A stretch of 64,000 nucleotides of DNA from Bradyrhizobium cenepequi (GTDB lineage Bacteria > Pseudomonadota > Alphaproteobacteria > Rhizobiales > Xanthobacteraceae). Made by a program: the position numbers and the translations under genes. Positions 8,773 through 17,667 of the stretch are shown here, piece after piece (positions within the stretch are counted from its first letter, which is position 1; every line of letters begins with the position of its first letter). Location: assembly GCF_020329485.1 (NCBI RefSeq), contig NZ_JAGKJI010000030.1:1-64000 (forward strand), in the 5' to 3' direction. A model generated the notes under the pieces. The model saw only the letters and a list, made by a program, of their open reading frames with translations. It did no database searches and was not told where the DNA came from.

Positions 8773-8940
8773 ATGGCCGAGACCCTTCCCGCAACCGACG
8801 TCGCGCGTCCACGTCTGCGCAGCGTCATCACCACCATCGTCCTGATCCTGATCTCGGTCATGATCGTCAGGGACATCTTCGTGCGCCGCTGGAGCTCGCC
8901 GTCCGCTCCAGCGGCCGACACGACCCAGCACTCCCGCTGA
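8773..8940 (+). CDS. Small single-pass membrane protein (55 aa)
   Basis: This ORF begins 11 bp after the acetyltransferase stop and encodes 55 residues with one hydrophobic helix (SVITTIVLILISVMIVRDIF, about 17-36) and a short Ser/Pro-rich tail. The tight spacing and same strand suggest co-transcription. The helix is flanked by Arg on both sides (RPRLR before, RRW after). I recognise no domain. It is reported because composition, spacing and the clean membrane segment make chance unlikely. Confidence 0.6.
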   Translation: MAETLPATDVARPRLRSVITTIVLILISVMIVRDIFVRRWSSPSAPAADTTQHSR

Positions 8941-9037
8941 CCCGCGAAACCAGAACCGAGGTTTGCGCGGCCGGGAAAATCCCGTAAACCGCGCAGGCAC
9001 CCGGATATCGCGCAACGCTCAGATAGGAGATCTTGAA

Positions 9038-9427
9038 ATGTCCCGCCGCCTGATCTCGACCGGCTCGCCTTTCGAGAAGACCGCCGGCTACAGCCGCGCC
9101 GTGATCGACGGCGATTTCGCCTTCGTTGCCGGCACCACCGGCTATGACTACACCACGATGACAATGCCTGATGATGTCACGAGCCAGTCACGGAACTGTT
9201 TCAAGACCATCGAGGCCGCCCTCAAGGAAGGCGGCTTCGCGCTGACCGACATCGTCCGCGCGACCTATTACCTGACGGACGCGAAGGACGCGGAAGCCCA
9301 CTTCGCGGTTTGCGGCGAGTTTCTCGGCGATATTCGCCCAGCGGGCACGCTCTTGATCGTCGCGGGACTCTTGAAGCCCGAGATGAAGGTCGAGATCGAA
9401 GTCACCGCGAAGCGACGCACCGCCTGA
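9038..9427 (+). CDS. RidA family enamine/imine deaminase
   Basis: This 129-residue protein belongs to the RidA/YjgF/UK114 superfamily, trimeric cytosolic enzymes that hydrolyse reactive enamine/imine intermediates released by PLP enzymes. FAFVAGTTGYDY at about 28-39, TDIVRATYYLTD at 69-80 and the Arg in DIRPAGTLLIVAGL (substrate-carboxylate-binding position) fit the family. AGGAGA precedes the ATG by seven bases. Its place between a PLP decarboxylase and homospermidine synthase, which also passes through an imine, gives a reasonable though unproven reason for its presence here. Confidence 0.9.
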   Translation: MSRRLISTGSPFEKTAGYSRAVIDGDFAFVAGTTGYDYTTMTMPDDVTSQSRNCFKTIEAALKEGGFALTDIVRATYYLTDAKDAEAHFAVCGEFLGDIRPAGTLLIVAGLLKPEMKVEIEVTAKRRTA

Positions 9428-9477
9428 ATCCACCAAAACCTGTCCACCCGCTCGAGCCAATCTCCTGGAGATATTAG

Positions 9478-10908
9478 ATGAGCCCCTCCTCGCAGATCCA
9501 CGCAAAGATTTCCGGCCCCATTGTCATGATCGGCTTCGGCTCGATCGGCAAAGGCACGCTGCCCCTGATCGAGCGGCATTTCGACTATGACAAGTCGCGC
9601 TTCGTCATCATCGATCCGCATGAGGACGGCGAACTCGCCAAGAAGCATGGCGTGCGCTTCATCAAGGACGGCGTCACCCGCGACAATTACCGCGAACTCT
9701 TGGTGCCGCTCTTGACCGCCGGCGGCGGTCAGGGCTTTTGCGTCAACCTCTCGGTCGACACCTCCTCGGTCGACATCATGACGCTGTGCCGTGAGATCGG
9801 CGCGCTCTACATCGACACCGTGATCGAGCCGTGGGCCGGCTTCTATTTCGACAAGAGCCTAGGCATCGAAGCGCGCTCTAACTATGCGCTGCGCGAGACG
9901 CTGCTCGCCGCCAAGCGCAAGAGCCCGGGCGGGACCACCGCGGTCTCGACCTGCGGCGCCAATCCCGGCATGGTGTCCTGGTTCGTCAAGCAGGCGCTGC
10001 TCGACATCGCCCGCGACACCGGCGTCGAGTTCAACGAGCCGAAGAGCCGCGAGGGCTGGGGCCAGCTCGCCCACACGCTCGGCGTCAAGGGCATCCATAT
10101 CGCCGAGCGCGACACCCAGCGCTCGAAGAAGCCGAAGCCGATGAACGTCTTCGTCAATACCTGGTCGGTCGAGGGCTTCGTCTCCGAGGGCCTGCAGCCG
10201 GCCGAGCTCGGCTGGGGCACCAATGAGAAATGGATGCCGGAGAACGGCCGCACGCACGCGCATGGCTGCCAGGCCGCGATCTACCTGCAGCAGCCCGGCG
10301 CCAACACCCGCGTGCGTTCCTGGTGCCCAACGCCCGGCGCGCAATACGGCTTCCTCGTCACTCATAACGAGTCGATCTCGATCGCGGACTATTTCACGGT
10401 GCGCGACGGCGAGAAGGTGATCTATCGCCCGACCTGCCACTACGCCTACCACCCGGCGAACGATGCCGTGCTGTCGCTGCACGAGATGTTCGGCGCGGCC
10501 GGCAAGATGCAGCCGAGATGGCACATCCTGGATGAGAATGAGATCGAGGACGGCATCGACGAGCTCGGCGTGCTGCTCTACGGCCACGCCAAGAACGCCT
10601 ATTGGTACGGCTCGCAGCTCTCGATCGAGGAGACCCGCCGCATCGCGCCCTACCAGAACGCCACCGGCATGCAGGTGTCGTCAGCCGTGCTCGCCGGCAT
10701 GGTCTGGGCGTTGGAAAATCCGGAAGCCGGCATCGTCGAAGCCGACGAGATGGACTTCCATCGCTGCCTGCAAATCCAGCGGCCCTATCTCGGCCCGGTG
10801 AAGGGTTTTTATACCGACTGGACCCCGCTCATCGACCGGCCCGGCCTGTTCCCGGAGGATATCGACACGTCCGATCCCTGGCAGTTCCGAAATATCCTGG
10901 TGCGCTGA
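9478..10908 (+). CDS. hss: Homospermidine synthase
   Basis: Hss condenses two putrescines (or putrescine and spermidine) to sym-homospermidine with internal use of NAD+, and homospermidine is a major polyamine of rhizobia. The 476-residue protein has the family length. The N-terminal Rossmann segment is GPIVMIGFGSIGKGTLPL (about 13-30), and STCGANPGMVSWFVKQAL and NPEAGIVEADEMD are characteristic of bacterial Hss. The gene starts 50 bp after ridA with CTGGAGAT ahead of the ATG. With the decarboxylase it completes a short putrescine-to-homospermidine pathway. Confidence 0.95.
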   Translation: MSPSSQIHAKISGPIVMIGFGSIGKGTLPLIERHFDYDKSRFVIIDPHEDGELAKKHGVRFIKDGVTRDNYRELLVPLLTAGGGQGFCVNLSVDTSSVDIMTLCREIGALYIDTVIEPWAGFYFDKSLGIEARSNYALRETLLAAKRKSPGGTTAVSTCGANPGMVSWFVKQALLDIARDTGVEFNEPKSREGWGQLAHTLGVKGIHIAERDTQRSKKPKPMNVFVNTWSVEGFVSEGLQPAELGWGTNEKWMPENGRTHAHGCQAAIYLQQPGANTRVRSWCPTPGAQYGFLVTHNESISIADYFTVRDGEKVIYRPTCHYAYHPANDAVLSLHEMFGAAGKMQPRWHILDENEIEDGIDELGVLLYGHAKNAYWYGSQLSIEETRRIAPYQNATGMQVSSAVLAGMVWALENPEAGIVEADEMDFHRCLQIQRPYLGPVKGFYTDWTPLIDRPGLFPEDIDTSDPWQFRNILVR

Positions 10909-10924
10909 CGCGCGCTCGCCTTTC

Positions 10925-11029
10925 GTCATTCCGGGATGACCCGAAGGGTCAGGCCCGGAATCCATGTCGCCGCCCGCGCCTGTGGCCCGATGGATTGCGG
11001 GCTCGCGCTTGCGCGCGCCCCGGAATGAC
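10925..11029. repeat. GTCATTCCGGG intergenic repeat
   Basis: A dispersed element opens with gtcattccggg and closes with ccccggaatgac, with internal pairing (gcccggaatccat...atggattgcgggct, then gcgcttgcgcgc). Related copies are at 23979-24081 and 62986-63129. It lies just past the hss stop. Confidence 0.75.
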
Positions 11030-11040
11030 CATGGGCACGA

Positions 11041-11451
11041 CTACTTCTGCTGAACCGGCGACGCGGGCTGTGCACCGGCCTTCTGCGCGTCCGGGTCAGG
11101 ACGCGCGAGTTCGGACGCCGGGGTCGTCGGACGCTCGCCGCCCGACTTTGATTCGGCGGGTTTCGGCTCGGGCTGCGAAGAGTGCATGGCGGGCGTCGCC
11201 TGATAGCATCGGGCTGCGCTTTCTTTCTCAAGAAGAATCACAACAATTCCCGTTCCTTCACTGTGAGTCACGGAAGGAGCAAGAACCTTAGCGTATTGGT
11301 CTACTTCGGCCATGACTTCACGGCCCAAGTTCTCGTTTCCGCTGCCCACAGCCGCGCGAAAACGAGCGGATGATCGGGAGATAGGAAGCGAATGCTGTCG
11401 ATCTGAAGTAATCAGCATCACAGCACGCTGCATGTCAGACCCCAAATCCAT
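11041..11451 (-). pseudogene. Proline-rich protein remnant, partial duplicate of the neighbouring gene
   Basis: The frame encodes 136 residues. The last ~52 (from SSQPEPKPAESKSGGERPTT through PDPDAQKAGAQ to PVQQK) closely match the tail of the intact protein at 11499-11828, and similarity at DNA level runs from the stop to about position 11195. The first ~84 residues have no resemblance to that protein, lack its membrane anchor and show no domain I recognise. The simplest reading is a tandem duplication whose 5' part was lost or replaced. Whether it is expressed is unknown. Confidence 0.45.
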
Positions 11452-11498
11452 GTCGCAGCCGCGACTGTGATCCGGCGGATTCTCCGACGTGACAGAGC

Positions 11499-11828
11499 CT
11501 ATTTCTTCTGCTGAACGGGCGGCGCGGTCTTTTCCGCCGGCGCGGGTGGGAGCACAGGCTGCGCACCGGTCTTCTGCGCGTCCGGGTCAGGACGCGCAGG
11601 TTCGGGGGGCGGCGTGGTCGGACGCTCACCGCCGGGCTTGGATTCGGCGGGTTTCGTCTGCGGCTCGGGCGGGGAAGACTGCGTTGGCGGCGTCGCCTGC
11701 GCCACGTCCTGGGATTGGCGCGCGGCAATCGCGGCCAGCGAAAGGCCGGAAATCGCAAGTCCGCTCACAAACAGAACGGATGCGATCAGAAGATCGTTCC
11801 GGAAAGCGCGCTGCTTATCGGTCGTCAT
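11499..11828 (-). CDS. Membrane-anchored proline-rich protein (109 aa)
   Basis: A short basic N-terminus (MTTDKQRAFRND) precedes one transmembrane helix (about 13-35, LLIASVLFVSGLAISG...). A Pro/Glu/Lys-rich, low-complexity periplasmic tail follows (PPEPQTKPAESKPGGERP..., ending PPVQQKK). It resembles a small inner-membrane protein with an extended spacer tail. I recognise no named family. The tail is duplicated downstream in the 11041-11451 remnant. No neighbour suggests a function. Confidence 0.6.
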   Translation of the reverse strand: MTTDKQRAFRNDLLIASVLFVSGLAISGLSLAAIAARQSQDVAQATPPTQSSPPEPQTKPAESKPGGERPTTPPPEPARPDPDAQKTGAQPVLPPAPAEKTAPPVQQKK

Positions 11829-12174
11829 CTCGTTCTACCCGCTTCATTGTCCGCGGGGTCAACGATCCTGGCGAGGGCTGGTTCCGCGCGCAGGGGCGGC
11901 TGGAACCGTGCCTGCTAGACGTGTGGTCACCAGATCGGAACGCTGCGCGGATCAGGACGCGTTTGATGCCCGCTGATCCTCTAACAGGAGCGCGAAAACG
12001 GAAATCGCTGGAGATCCAGGTCGGGCCAATCGGCAAATAGTTAAAGGCTGAACGGAGTGCGATAGCTTGAGAGGTTGGCGGTCCAATCGCGCTTGTTCTC
12101 AGCGACCGACAGATTGCAAACGGTATGCGCCGGGTGCACCCTAACCCGCGATAACCGTCCTTCTCGAGCATCCA
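11829..12174. other. Intergenic stretch, nothing recognised
   Basis: About 350 bases lie between the divergent proline-rich gene and the MFS exporter. Both promoters must lie here, but I see no clear palindrome, repeat or RNA-like structure. Frames through it are short and lack family resemblance. Confidence 0.5.
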
Positions 12175-13707
12175 ATGATTGGATTCACACGGCCGCCCTG
12201 CGATGTCGGGGTCATCGAGGCGACACCGGCTTTTGACGCGGCCCTATCCGAGAAAGGCAAGCGGCTTACGCTGGCGGCGACCGTAGTCGGATCGAGCATG
12301 GCCCTCCTGGACGGCTCAGTCGTGAACATCGCGCTACCCACAATCCAGCAGGCGCTGCATGCGGATGCGGCAGCGACACAGTGGATCGTCAACGCCTACC
12401 TGCTGCTGCTCGGCGCGCTCGTGCTGATCGGTGGCTCGGCTGCCGACCTTTACGGCCGACGTCGGATGTTTGTTTTGGGCATCGCGGTCTTCACCGCCGC
12501 CTCCATCGTTTGCGGGCTCTCGCCGAACATTATGGTGCTTAACGTCAGCCGCGCGGTTCAGGGCTTTGGCGCCGCTCTCTTAACGCCAGCCAGTCTGGCA
12601 ATGTTAGGGGCGGCCTTCAGCGAGCAGGAGCGGAGTCAGGCGATCGGTATATGGGCGGGCGCAGGTGCACTGATGATGGCGGCGGGTCCGTTGCTGGGTG
12701 GCTGGCTGGTCGATCAGGTATCGTGGCGGGCAATCTTCCTCCTCAATATCCCGCTCGCCATTGCCGCAGCTGGACTTGCGCTTCGCTTCGGCTGCGAAAG
12801 CAGCGATCGCCGGGCGAAGCAACTCGACTGGAGTGGCGCCGCCTCAGTCGCGATCGGCCTTGCTGCGATTACGTGGTCTCTGAGCTCCATTCCGGAGTTG
12901 GGATTTCGCGACAAAACAGTGCTGGCTGGCCTGGGAGCGGGAACCGCTTTCCTGGCGTTGTTCGTCGTGATCGAAGCCCGTCTCCATGAGCGGGCGATGA
13001 TGCCGCTGTCGCTCTATCGATCACGCGATTTTTCAGCAACGAATGCGTTGACGCTGTTACTCTATTTTGCGCTCGGAGGTGCGCTCTATTATCTGCCGTT
13101 CGGCCTGATTCGCCTCGGTGGCTACTCCGCGACACAAGCCGGCGCGGCATTGCTGCCTTTTGCCCTGATAATGGGATTCGGGGCATCATTCGCCGGCACC
13201 ATTGCCGACCGTTTGGGGCCGCGGCTGCTGCTCACTGTCGGGCCCATCGTCGCGGCCTGCGGATTGGCGATGCTTGCTTTTGTCGATCTCAGGCAACCTT
13301 ACTGGATTGGCGTGTTTCCGCCGATGTTCCTGCTCGGCGTGGGAATGGCAATTACGGTTCCGCCGCTAACGTCGACCGTGATGGGCGCCGCCGGCAAAGC
13401 CCATGCCGGCATTGCTTCGGGCATCAACAATGCGGTCGCTCGAGTCGGCGGCCTGCTCGCGGTTGCAGCGCTCGGGGCGGTGCTTTTTGCAAACTTCTTG
13501 CATCACCTTGCCGGAACGACGCCTTCGCAAGCCAATGAGGTCCTGAATGCCCTGATGTCGGGGCAGCCCGATGCTGATGCGGGGGCAATAGCCGCATTCG
13601 AGCGCGCGCTACGCGCGATCATGCTGGTGCCCGCAAGTTGCGCGGCACTTGCCGGCCTTGCAGGCTGGGTGTGGATCGAGCCGCGCCGCGTGCGCGCAAC
13701 CAACTGA
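12175..13707 (+). CDS. MFS transporter, DHA2 (EmrB/QacA) family
   Basis: This drug:H+ antiporter-type major facilitator has 510 residues, a length that fits 14 helices. The DHA2 motif D1 is seen as ALLDGSVVNIALPTIQQAL (about 41-59). Motif A follows as GGSAADLYGRRRMFVLG, and motif C-like glycines appear in ALMMAAGPLLGGWLVDQ. The second half (TIADRLGPRLLLTVGP) repeats motif A. It probably exports hydrophobic or amphiphilic compounds from the cytoplasm. No periplasmic adaptor or adjacent TetR/MarR regulator is seen. The first 20 residues precede the membrane core, so a slightly later start is possible. Confidence 0.88.
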   Translation: MIGFTRPPCDVGVIEATPAFDAALSEKGKRLTLAATVVGSSMALLDGSVVNIALPTIQQALHADAAATQWIVNAYLLLLGALVLIGGSAADLYGRRRMFVLGIAVFTAASIVCGLSPNIMVLNVSRAVQGFGAALLTPASLAMLGAAFSEQERSQAIGIWAGAGALMMAAGPLLGGWLVDQVSWRAIFLLNIPLAIAAAGLALRFGCESSDRRAKQLDWSGAASVAIGLAAITWSLSSIPELGFRDKTVLAGLGAGTAFLALFVVIEARLHERAMMPLSLYRSRDFSATNALTLLLYFALGGALYYLPFGLIRLGGYSATQAGAALLPFALIMGFGASFAGTIADRLGPRLLLTVGPIVAACGLAMLAFVDLRQPYWIGVFPPMFLLGVGMAITVPPLTSTVMGAAGKAHAGIASGINNAVARVGGLLAVAALGAVLFANFLHHLAGTTPSQANEVLNALMSGQPDADAGAIAAFERALRAIMLVPASCAALAGLAGWVWIEPRRVRATN

Positions 13708-13864
13708 GACCCATGCGATGCCAAGGCTTTGGGCTGGCTGTAGACCATTCTGGACGTCGGCTGGACCTTGAGGTAATTCCGGGAGCCAGGCCACCGCGGA
13801 CGCGGTCCGGAAGGCGCCTTGCCCTGCCCAATCGACTTGCAATCTAAGTGAGTGAGAGCACATC

Positions 13865-14953
13865 ATGAAACGCCGTACGTTCCTCAAAGGCAGCGCCGTG
13901 GCCGGCGCGGCGACGCTGGTTGCGGCCCCTGCGGTTGCGCAGTCGATGCCCGAGATCAAGTGGCGCCTGACGTCGAGCTTCCCGAAGTCGCTCGATACCA
14001 TCTACGGCACGGCGCAGACCTTTGCGAAATACGTGGCAGAGGCCACCGACAACAAGTTTCAGATCCAGACTTTTGCGGCCGGCGAGATCGTGCCCGGTTT
14101 GCAGGCGCTTGATGCCGTGAGCGTCGCCTCCGTCGAGATCGCGCAGACGCCGCTCTATTTCTACATCGGCAAGGAGCCGGCGCTTGCCTATGCGACGGGC
14201 GCGCCTTTCGGCATGAACCATCGCCATCAACATTCCTGGTGGTCATTCGGCGGTGGTGCCGAACTCTGCAACGAAGCCCTGAAACCTTTCAAGGCACATG
14301 CGATTCTGTGCGGCAACTCCGGCACGCAAATGGGCGGCTGGTTTCGCAAGGAGATCAAGACGGTCGATGACCTCAAAGGCCTCAAGTTCCGCATCGCGGG
14401 CATGGGCGGTCATGTGCTCGCAAGGCTCGGCGTCGTGCCGCAACAGATCGCTGGCGGTGATGTATATCCAGCACTCGAGAAGGGGACGATCGATGCCGCC
14501 GAGTTCGTCGGTCCCTATGATGATGAGAAGCTCGGCTTCCAAAAGGTAGCGAAATACTACTATTTCCCCGGCTGGTGGGAAGGCGGAGCCATGTTGCACA
14601 TGGTCGTGAACGACGAGAAGTGGAATGGCCTTCCCAAGCAATACCAGTCGATCCTCACCCAGGCCGGTGCGGCAGCGGGCGCGTGGATGATCGAGAAATA
14701 CGACAGCGTGAACCCTGCGGCCTTGAAACGGCTTGTCGCGAATGGGGCGGAGCTGCGCGCATTCCCGCAACCGGTGATGGACGCGAGCTACAAAGCCACG
14801 CAAGACCATCTGAACGAGATTGCCGAGAAGAGCCCGCTCTTCAAGAAAACAAAAGAGAGCCACGACGCGTACATGAAGGAGGTGCTCTTCTACACGCAGA
14901 TCGCGGAAAACTATTACGACAACTACCTGCTCAGCAAAATGCGCAAGGGCTGA
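13865..14953 (+). CDS. TRAP transporter solute-binding protein (DctP/TakP type), orphan
   Basis: This periplasmic receptor of a TRAP uptake system has a Tat-like leader MKRRTFLKGSAVAG ending AAPAVAQS. Mature features are WRLTSSFPKSLDTIYGTAQ at the start, FRIAGMGGHVLARLG near 177 with the Arg that normally salt-bridges a substrate carboxylate, and YYYFPGWWEGGAMLHM near 238. The last resembles 2-oxo-acid receptors of the TakP group. No DctQ/DctM membrane subunits are near, so it must use components encoded elsewhere. The flanking gene on the 3' side is unrelated. Organic or keto-acid binding is inference from the family. Confidence 0.88.
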   Translation: MKRRTFLKGSAVAGAATLVAAPAVAQSMPEIKWRLTSSFPKSLDTIYGTAQTFAKYVAEATDNKFQIQTFAAGEIVPGLQALDAVSVASVEIAQTPLYFYIGKEPALAYATGAPFGMNHRHQHSWWSFGGGAELCNEALKPFKAHAILCGNSGTQMGGWFRKEIKTVDDLKGLKFRIAGMGGHVLARLGVVPQQIAGGDVYPALEKGTIDAAEFVGPYDDEKLGFQKVAKYYYFPGWWEGGAMLHMVVNDEKWNGLPKQYQSILTQAGAAAGAWMIEKYDSVNPAALKRLVANGAELRAFPQPVMDASYKATQDHLNEIAEKSPLFKKTKESHDAYMKEVLFYTQIAENYYDNYLLSKMRKG

Positions 14954-14980
14954 TGTCGCGCGATCGGGAGAGCCGAACAG

Positions 14981-15023
14981 CTAAAGCGCGATGAGATGAA
15001 GATGAATCATCATCGCGCTTTAG
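14981..15023. repeat. Perfect 14-bp inverted repeat after the TRAP gene
   Basis: Arms ctaaagcgcgatga (14981-14994) and tcatcgcgctttag (15010-15023) pair perfectly around a 15-nt loop. It lies 28 bp past the TRAP stop and could act as a terminator, though no T-run follows. It directly precedes the GAGCATGATC element. Confidence 0.7.
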
Positions 15024-15033
15024 CTTATTGTTT

Positions 15034-15107
15034 GAGCATGATCTCCGCGCAAACGCTTCGCGTTTGTCGCGAGGGAAAACCGCTTCACACTTTTCCGGAT
15101 CATGCTC
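15034..15107. repeat. GAGCATGATC...GATCATGCTC element, copy 1
   Basis: Outer arms gagcatgatc and gatcatgctc enclose a second pairing (caaacgcttcgcgtttg) and the segment cacttttccg. The same outer arms and the cacttttccg segment recur at 16826-16874, which defines a small dispersed repeat family. Confidence 0.75.
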
Positions 15108-15238
15108 TAGTTGGCTCCAGGCGGGGAGGGAGATCGACAGCCCGAAGCATCCCAATCCGCTATGGTGCGGCAGAATGGCGAGCTTGACTTGGCTGCGGCC
15201 AGGACAAGCTTCGCTGCTCCGCGAGCATCGGAGAGAAA

Positions 15239-16681
15239 TCAATTTATTGTCGTCTCAGCCGCGATCAGCTCTTTTCCCTCCGTGGTCCTGATCGTCAACT
15301 GCACCTGTTCGCCGCTGGCCCCGGCAGGAACCGTCACCGATATGCGATTTCCATTTTTCGGATCGGCTTTCACGACTTCGTTGAACATTGCGATGTCGCC
15401 GCGTTTCAACGTTACGCGCAACGGCGTGACCGGTTCGATGCTGAAGAACTGAAGAGTCACACCAGACGCCTTGGCCGAGAGATTGATCAGGATATTCTCA
15501 TTTGCATGCGTCACGTTACTCATGCCGACAGTCGGACTGTAGGTTTCCGGAATCGAGACCTCGCCGAGCGCGGGAAAGTCAGCGCTATGGAAGAACTGAT
15601 CTGACACGCCCGCCCACAATTCGATGTACGGTCGCCACTCGTTCGGCTCCTTGCGGGGATCGGTTTCGCCAGTGAACGAGTGAAATCCCCACGTCCACAT
15701 TTTCAAGCCTCGCGTGAGGGTATTGTCCGCGATGCGAATAATGCCTTCTTCGTTGTCATGGTTGATCACGCCCCAGAAATTCCTGCCCTGCATATCGGGC
15801 GCCGCGTAGGCGATGCCCATCGTCGGCCAGTTCTTGAAGTAGCGCAGGTTTTCGAAGCGCCGCCTGCCCATGCCCGCGCTCTCGTCGCCCTCTGCCAGGC
15901 TGGCCGACCAGCCCGGCGTGCTGTAAGTCCGGATCGGCGCGATGATTTCGGCGCCGGCGGTCGTTTTAGGGGCTTTCGGATCCGATCCCGGCGCGAGCGT
16001 CGTGCAGGTCCAGTACTCGTATTGGATCGCCTTGTCGTACGGGTTCTTCAGCACCACACGCGCATCGAGTGCGGCCCGATCGGCTTTCAGCGTGACATAA
16101 TATGTCGCTTCGATGCCGGTTGAACCCCTGAATTTGTCAGGTCGCGCGGAATAATCGAAATTGTCTTTAAGCGACATCGCGACCGTCACTTCGTCGGCGC
16201 GCTCCTTCACCACCTCAAAAGCCCACGGCTTCAGCCACGTCTTGCCGTGCTCGGCATCCGGGAATGTGGGGAAGATGCCGCCATACACCATCAGCCAGTC
16301 GTAGTAGAAATTTCCGGCCTTGATTCCATAGGGCACACCGACATCCGTGCGATAAAGTTCTTCGTGGCCGGCCGGCTTGTAAATGATGGAAAGAATGCGC
16401 CCGCCGAATTCGGGCACGAGTGTAACCTTCAGATATCGATTCTCGAGCACGTGGGACCTGAACGTACGATCGACAATCGTGGCCTTGTCGAGCGACCCGC
16501 TGAGAAATCCGTTCTCCGCGTCGGTCGCATATTTGACGGTGCTCCACGTAATCGTGGACTCGCTGAGAGACACGCTATCGTGCACCAGCGAGCCTGCATG
16601 CACGACGTGAAACGCACAGAGCGCCGAAAGTACTGCCATTCCGAAACAAACGAGGGTACGCGAGGGAAGCTCAACCGGCAT
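15239..16681 (-). CDS. Secreted DUF5107 protein (galactose-mutarotase-like fold)
   Basis: This 480-residue protein has an N-terminal signal (hydrophobic about 8-26, cleavage near VVHAGS). It has the DUF5107 hallmark HVLENRYLKVTLVPEFGGRI (about 76-95) followed by PAGHEELYRTD. That domain shares the aldose-1-epimerase / carbohydrate-binding beta-supersandwich fold. Later segments (VTLKADRAALDARVVLKNPY, MWTWGFHSFTGETDPRKEPN) keep this architecture, and a C-terminal beta domain of about 100 residues follows. It probably handles a periplasmic or extracellular carbohydrate, but the substrate is unknown. It stands alone between repeat copies. Confidence 0.75.
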   Translation of the reverse strand: MPVELPSRTLVCFGMAVLSALCAFHVVHAGSLVHDSVSLSESTITWSTVKYATDAENGFLSGSLDKATIVDRTFRSHVLENRYLKVTLVPEFGGRILSIIYKPAGHEELYRTDVGVPYGIKAGNFYYDWLMVYGGIFPTFPDAEHGKTWLKPWAFEVVKERADEVTVAMSLKDNFDYSARPDKFRGSTGIEATYYVTLKADRAALDARVVLKNPYDKAIQYEYWTCTTLAPGSDPKAPKTTAGAEIIAPIRTYSTPGWSASLAEGDESAGMGRRRFENLRYFKNWPTMGIAYAAPDMQGRNFWGVINHDNEEGIIRIADNTLTRGLKMWTWGFHSFTGETDPRKEPNEWRPYIELWAGVSDQFFHSADFPALGEVSIPETYSPTVGMSNVTHANENILINLSAKASGVTLQFFSIEPVTPLRVTLKRGDIAMFNEVVKADPKNGNRISVTVPAGASGEQVQLTIRTTEGKELIAAETTIN

Positions 16682-16825
16682 CTACGTCGCCTTTGAATGA
16701 GCAGGAGCGAGAATTCTAGTACGCGTCGCCCATCATTGAAATCGAAACGGAACGCCAGCACCGCAATGGGTGAAAAGCGACCATGCTCCTGTTGAGCGGA
16801 AGGTTTGCGCCTAGGCTCTTTATTT

Positions 16826-16874
16826 GAGCATGATCTTTTCGGAAAACCGGTCTCCACTTTTCCGGATCATGCTC
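16826..16874. repeat. GAGCATGATC...GATCATGCTC element, copy 2
   Basis: A shorter copy of the 15034-15107 element: gagcatgatc and gatcatgctc arms, an inner tttcggaaaaccgg segment, and cacttttccg before the right arm. It lies between mgtC and the DUF5107 gene. Confidence 0.75.
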
Positions 16875-16917
16875 TAGTGCCCAGGAGATGACGTCAGCGC
16901 CCTTATGAGCCCACGCC

Positions 16918-17634
16918 CTAATCGGCTGTGTTGACTTCCCAGGTGGCGTGGCGGACGCCCGCCTGACGCTGCAGGTCGACGACGACGGCATTCAGCTCGT
17001 TGGGTTTGACTGACGTGCTCACCAACGTCGCCACGATCTCCAGGAGATCGTCACCGGTCTCCTGGACCTCGACATCGGCAACCGGGTAGCTTGCGGCCTC
17101 GAGCTTTTCCACCAATTGGTCGCGCATGGCGGGTAAGGCCTCTGTGGAGACCGCGAGCTTGAAATAGTAGGTCGCCTCGGACGCCCGCTCGTCGAGCGGG
17201 ATGCGATTGATTGCATTCACCAGCGGCCGCAGTAGCGTGTTGCCGGCGAGGATGAACACGGTGAGCGCCGCGGCTTGCGCCTCCATATCGGCGCCGGCGC
17301 AGGAGCCGACCGCGGCCGACGCCCACAAGGTCGCCGCCGTGTTGAGCCCGCGCACGTCGATGCCCTGCTTCATGATGACGCCGGCGCCGAGGAAGCCGAT
17401 GCCGGAGACGACATAGGCGATCACCCGCACGGCGCCGTCCGCGCCCGACAGGCGCATCGCGAGGTCGACGAAGGCGGCAGCACCGACCGCGACCAGCACG
17501 TTGGTGCGCAGCCCCGCGGTGCGCTGGCGATATTGCCGCTCGGCGCCGATCAGCGTGCCCAGCACGAAGGCTGCGGTCAGGCTCACCAGCGTGTCGAAGA
17601 AATCAGCGAGTTGGAAGGTCGTCAGAAACCGCAT
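16918..17634 (-). CDS. MgtC/SapB family membrane protein
   Basis: This 238-residue inner-membrane protein of the MgtC/SapB family has five-helix N-terminal domain features: AAFVLGTLIGAERQYRQRTAGLRTN split around residues 22-46, and GIGFLGAGVIMKQG with NTAATLWASAAVG near 78-110. The C-terminal ~85 residues form an ACT-like cytoplasmic domain (YYFKLAVSTEALPAMRDQL onward). MgtC proteins help cells grow at low Mg(2+) and modulate membrane ATP synthase in pathogens. The role in this organism is not known. It stands alone, 33 bp from the convergent-side end of the zinc operon on the same strand. Confidence 0.9.
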   Translation of the reverse strand: MRFLTTFQLADFFDTLVSLTAAFVLGTLIGAERQYRQRTAGLRTNVLVAVGAAAFVDLAMRLSGADGAVRVIAYVVSGIGFLGAGVIMKQGIDVRGLNTAATLWASAAVGSCAGADMEAQAAALTVFILAGNTLLRPLVNAINRIPLDERASEATYYFKLAVSTEALPAMRDQLVEKLEAASYPVADVEVQETGDDLLEIVATLVSTSVKPNELNAVVVDLQRQAGVRHATWEVNTAD

Positions 17635-17667
17635 GGCCCCTCAATACGGCTTGGACACGACAGGTGA

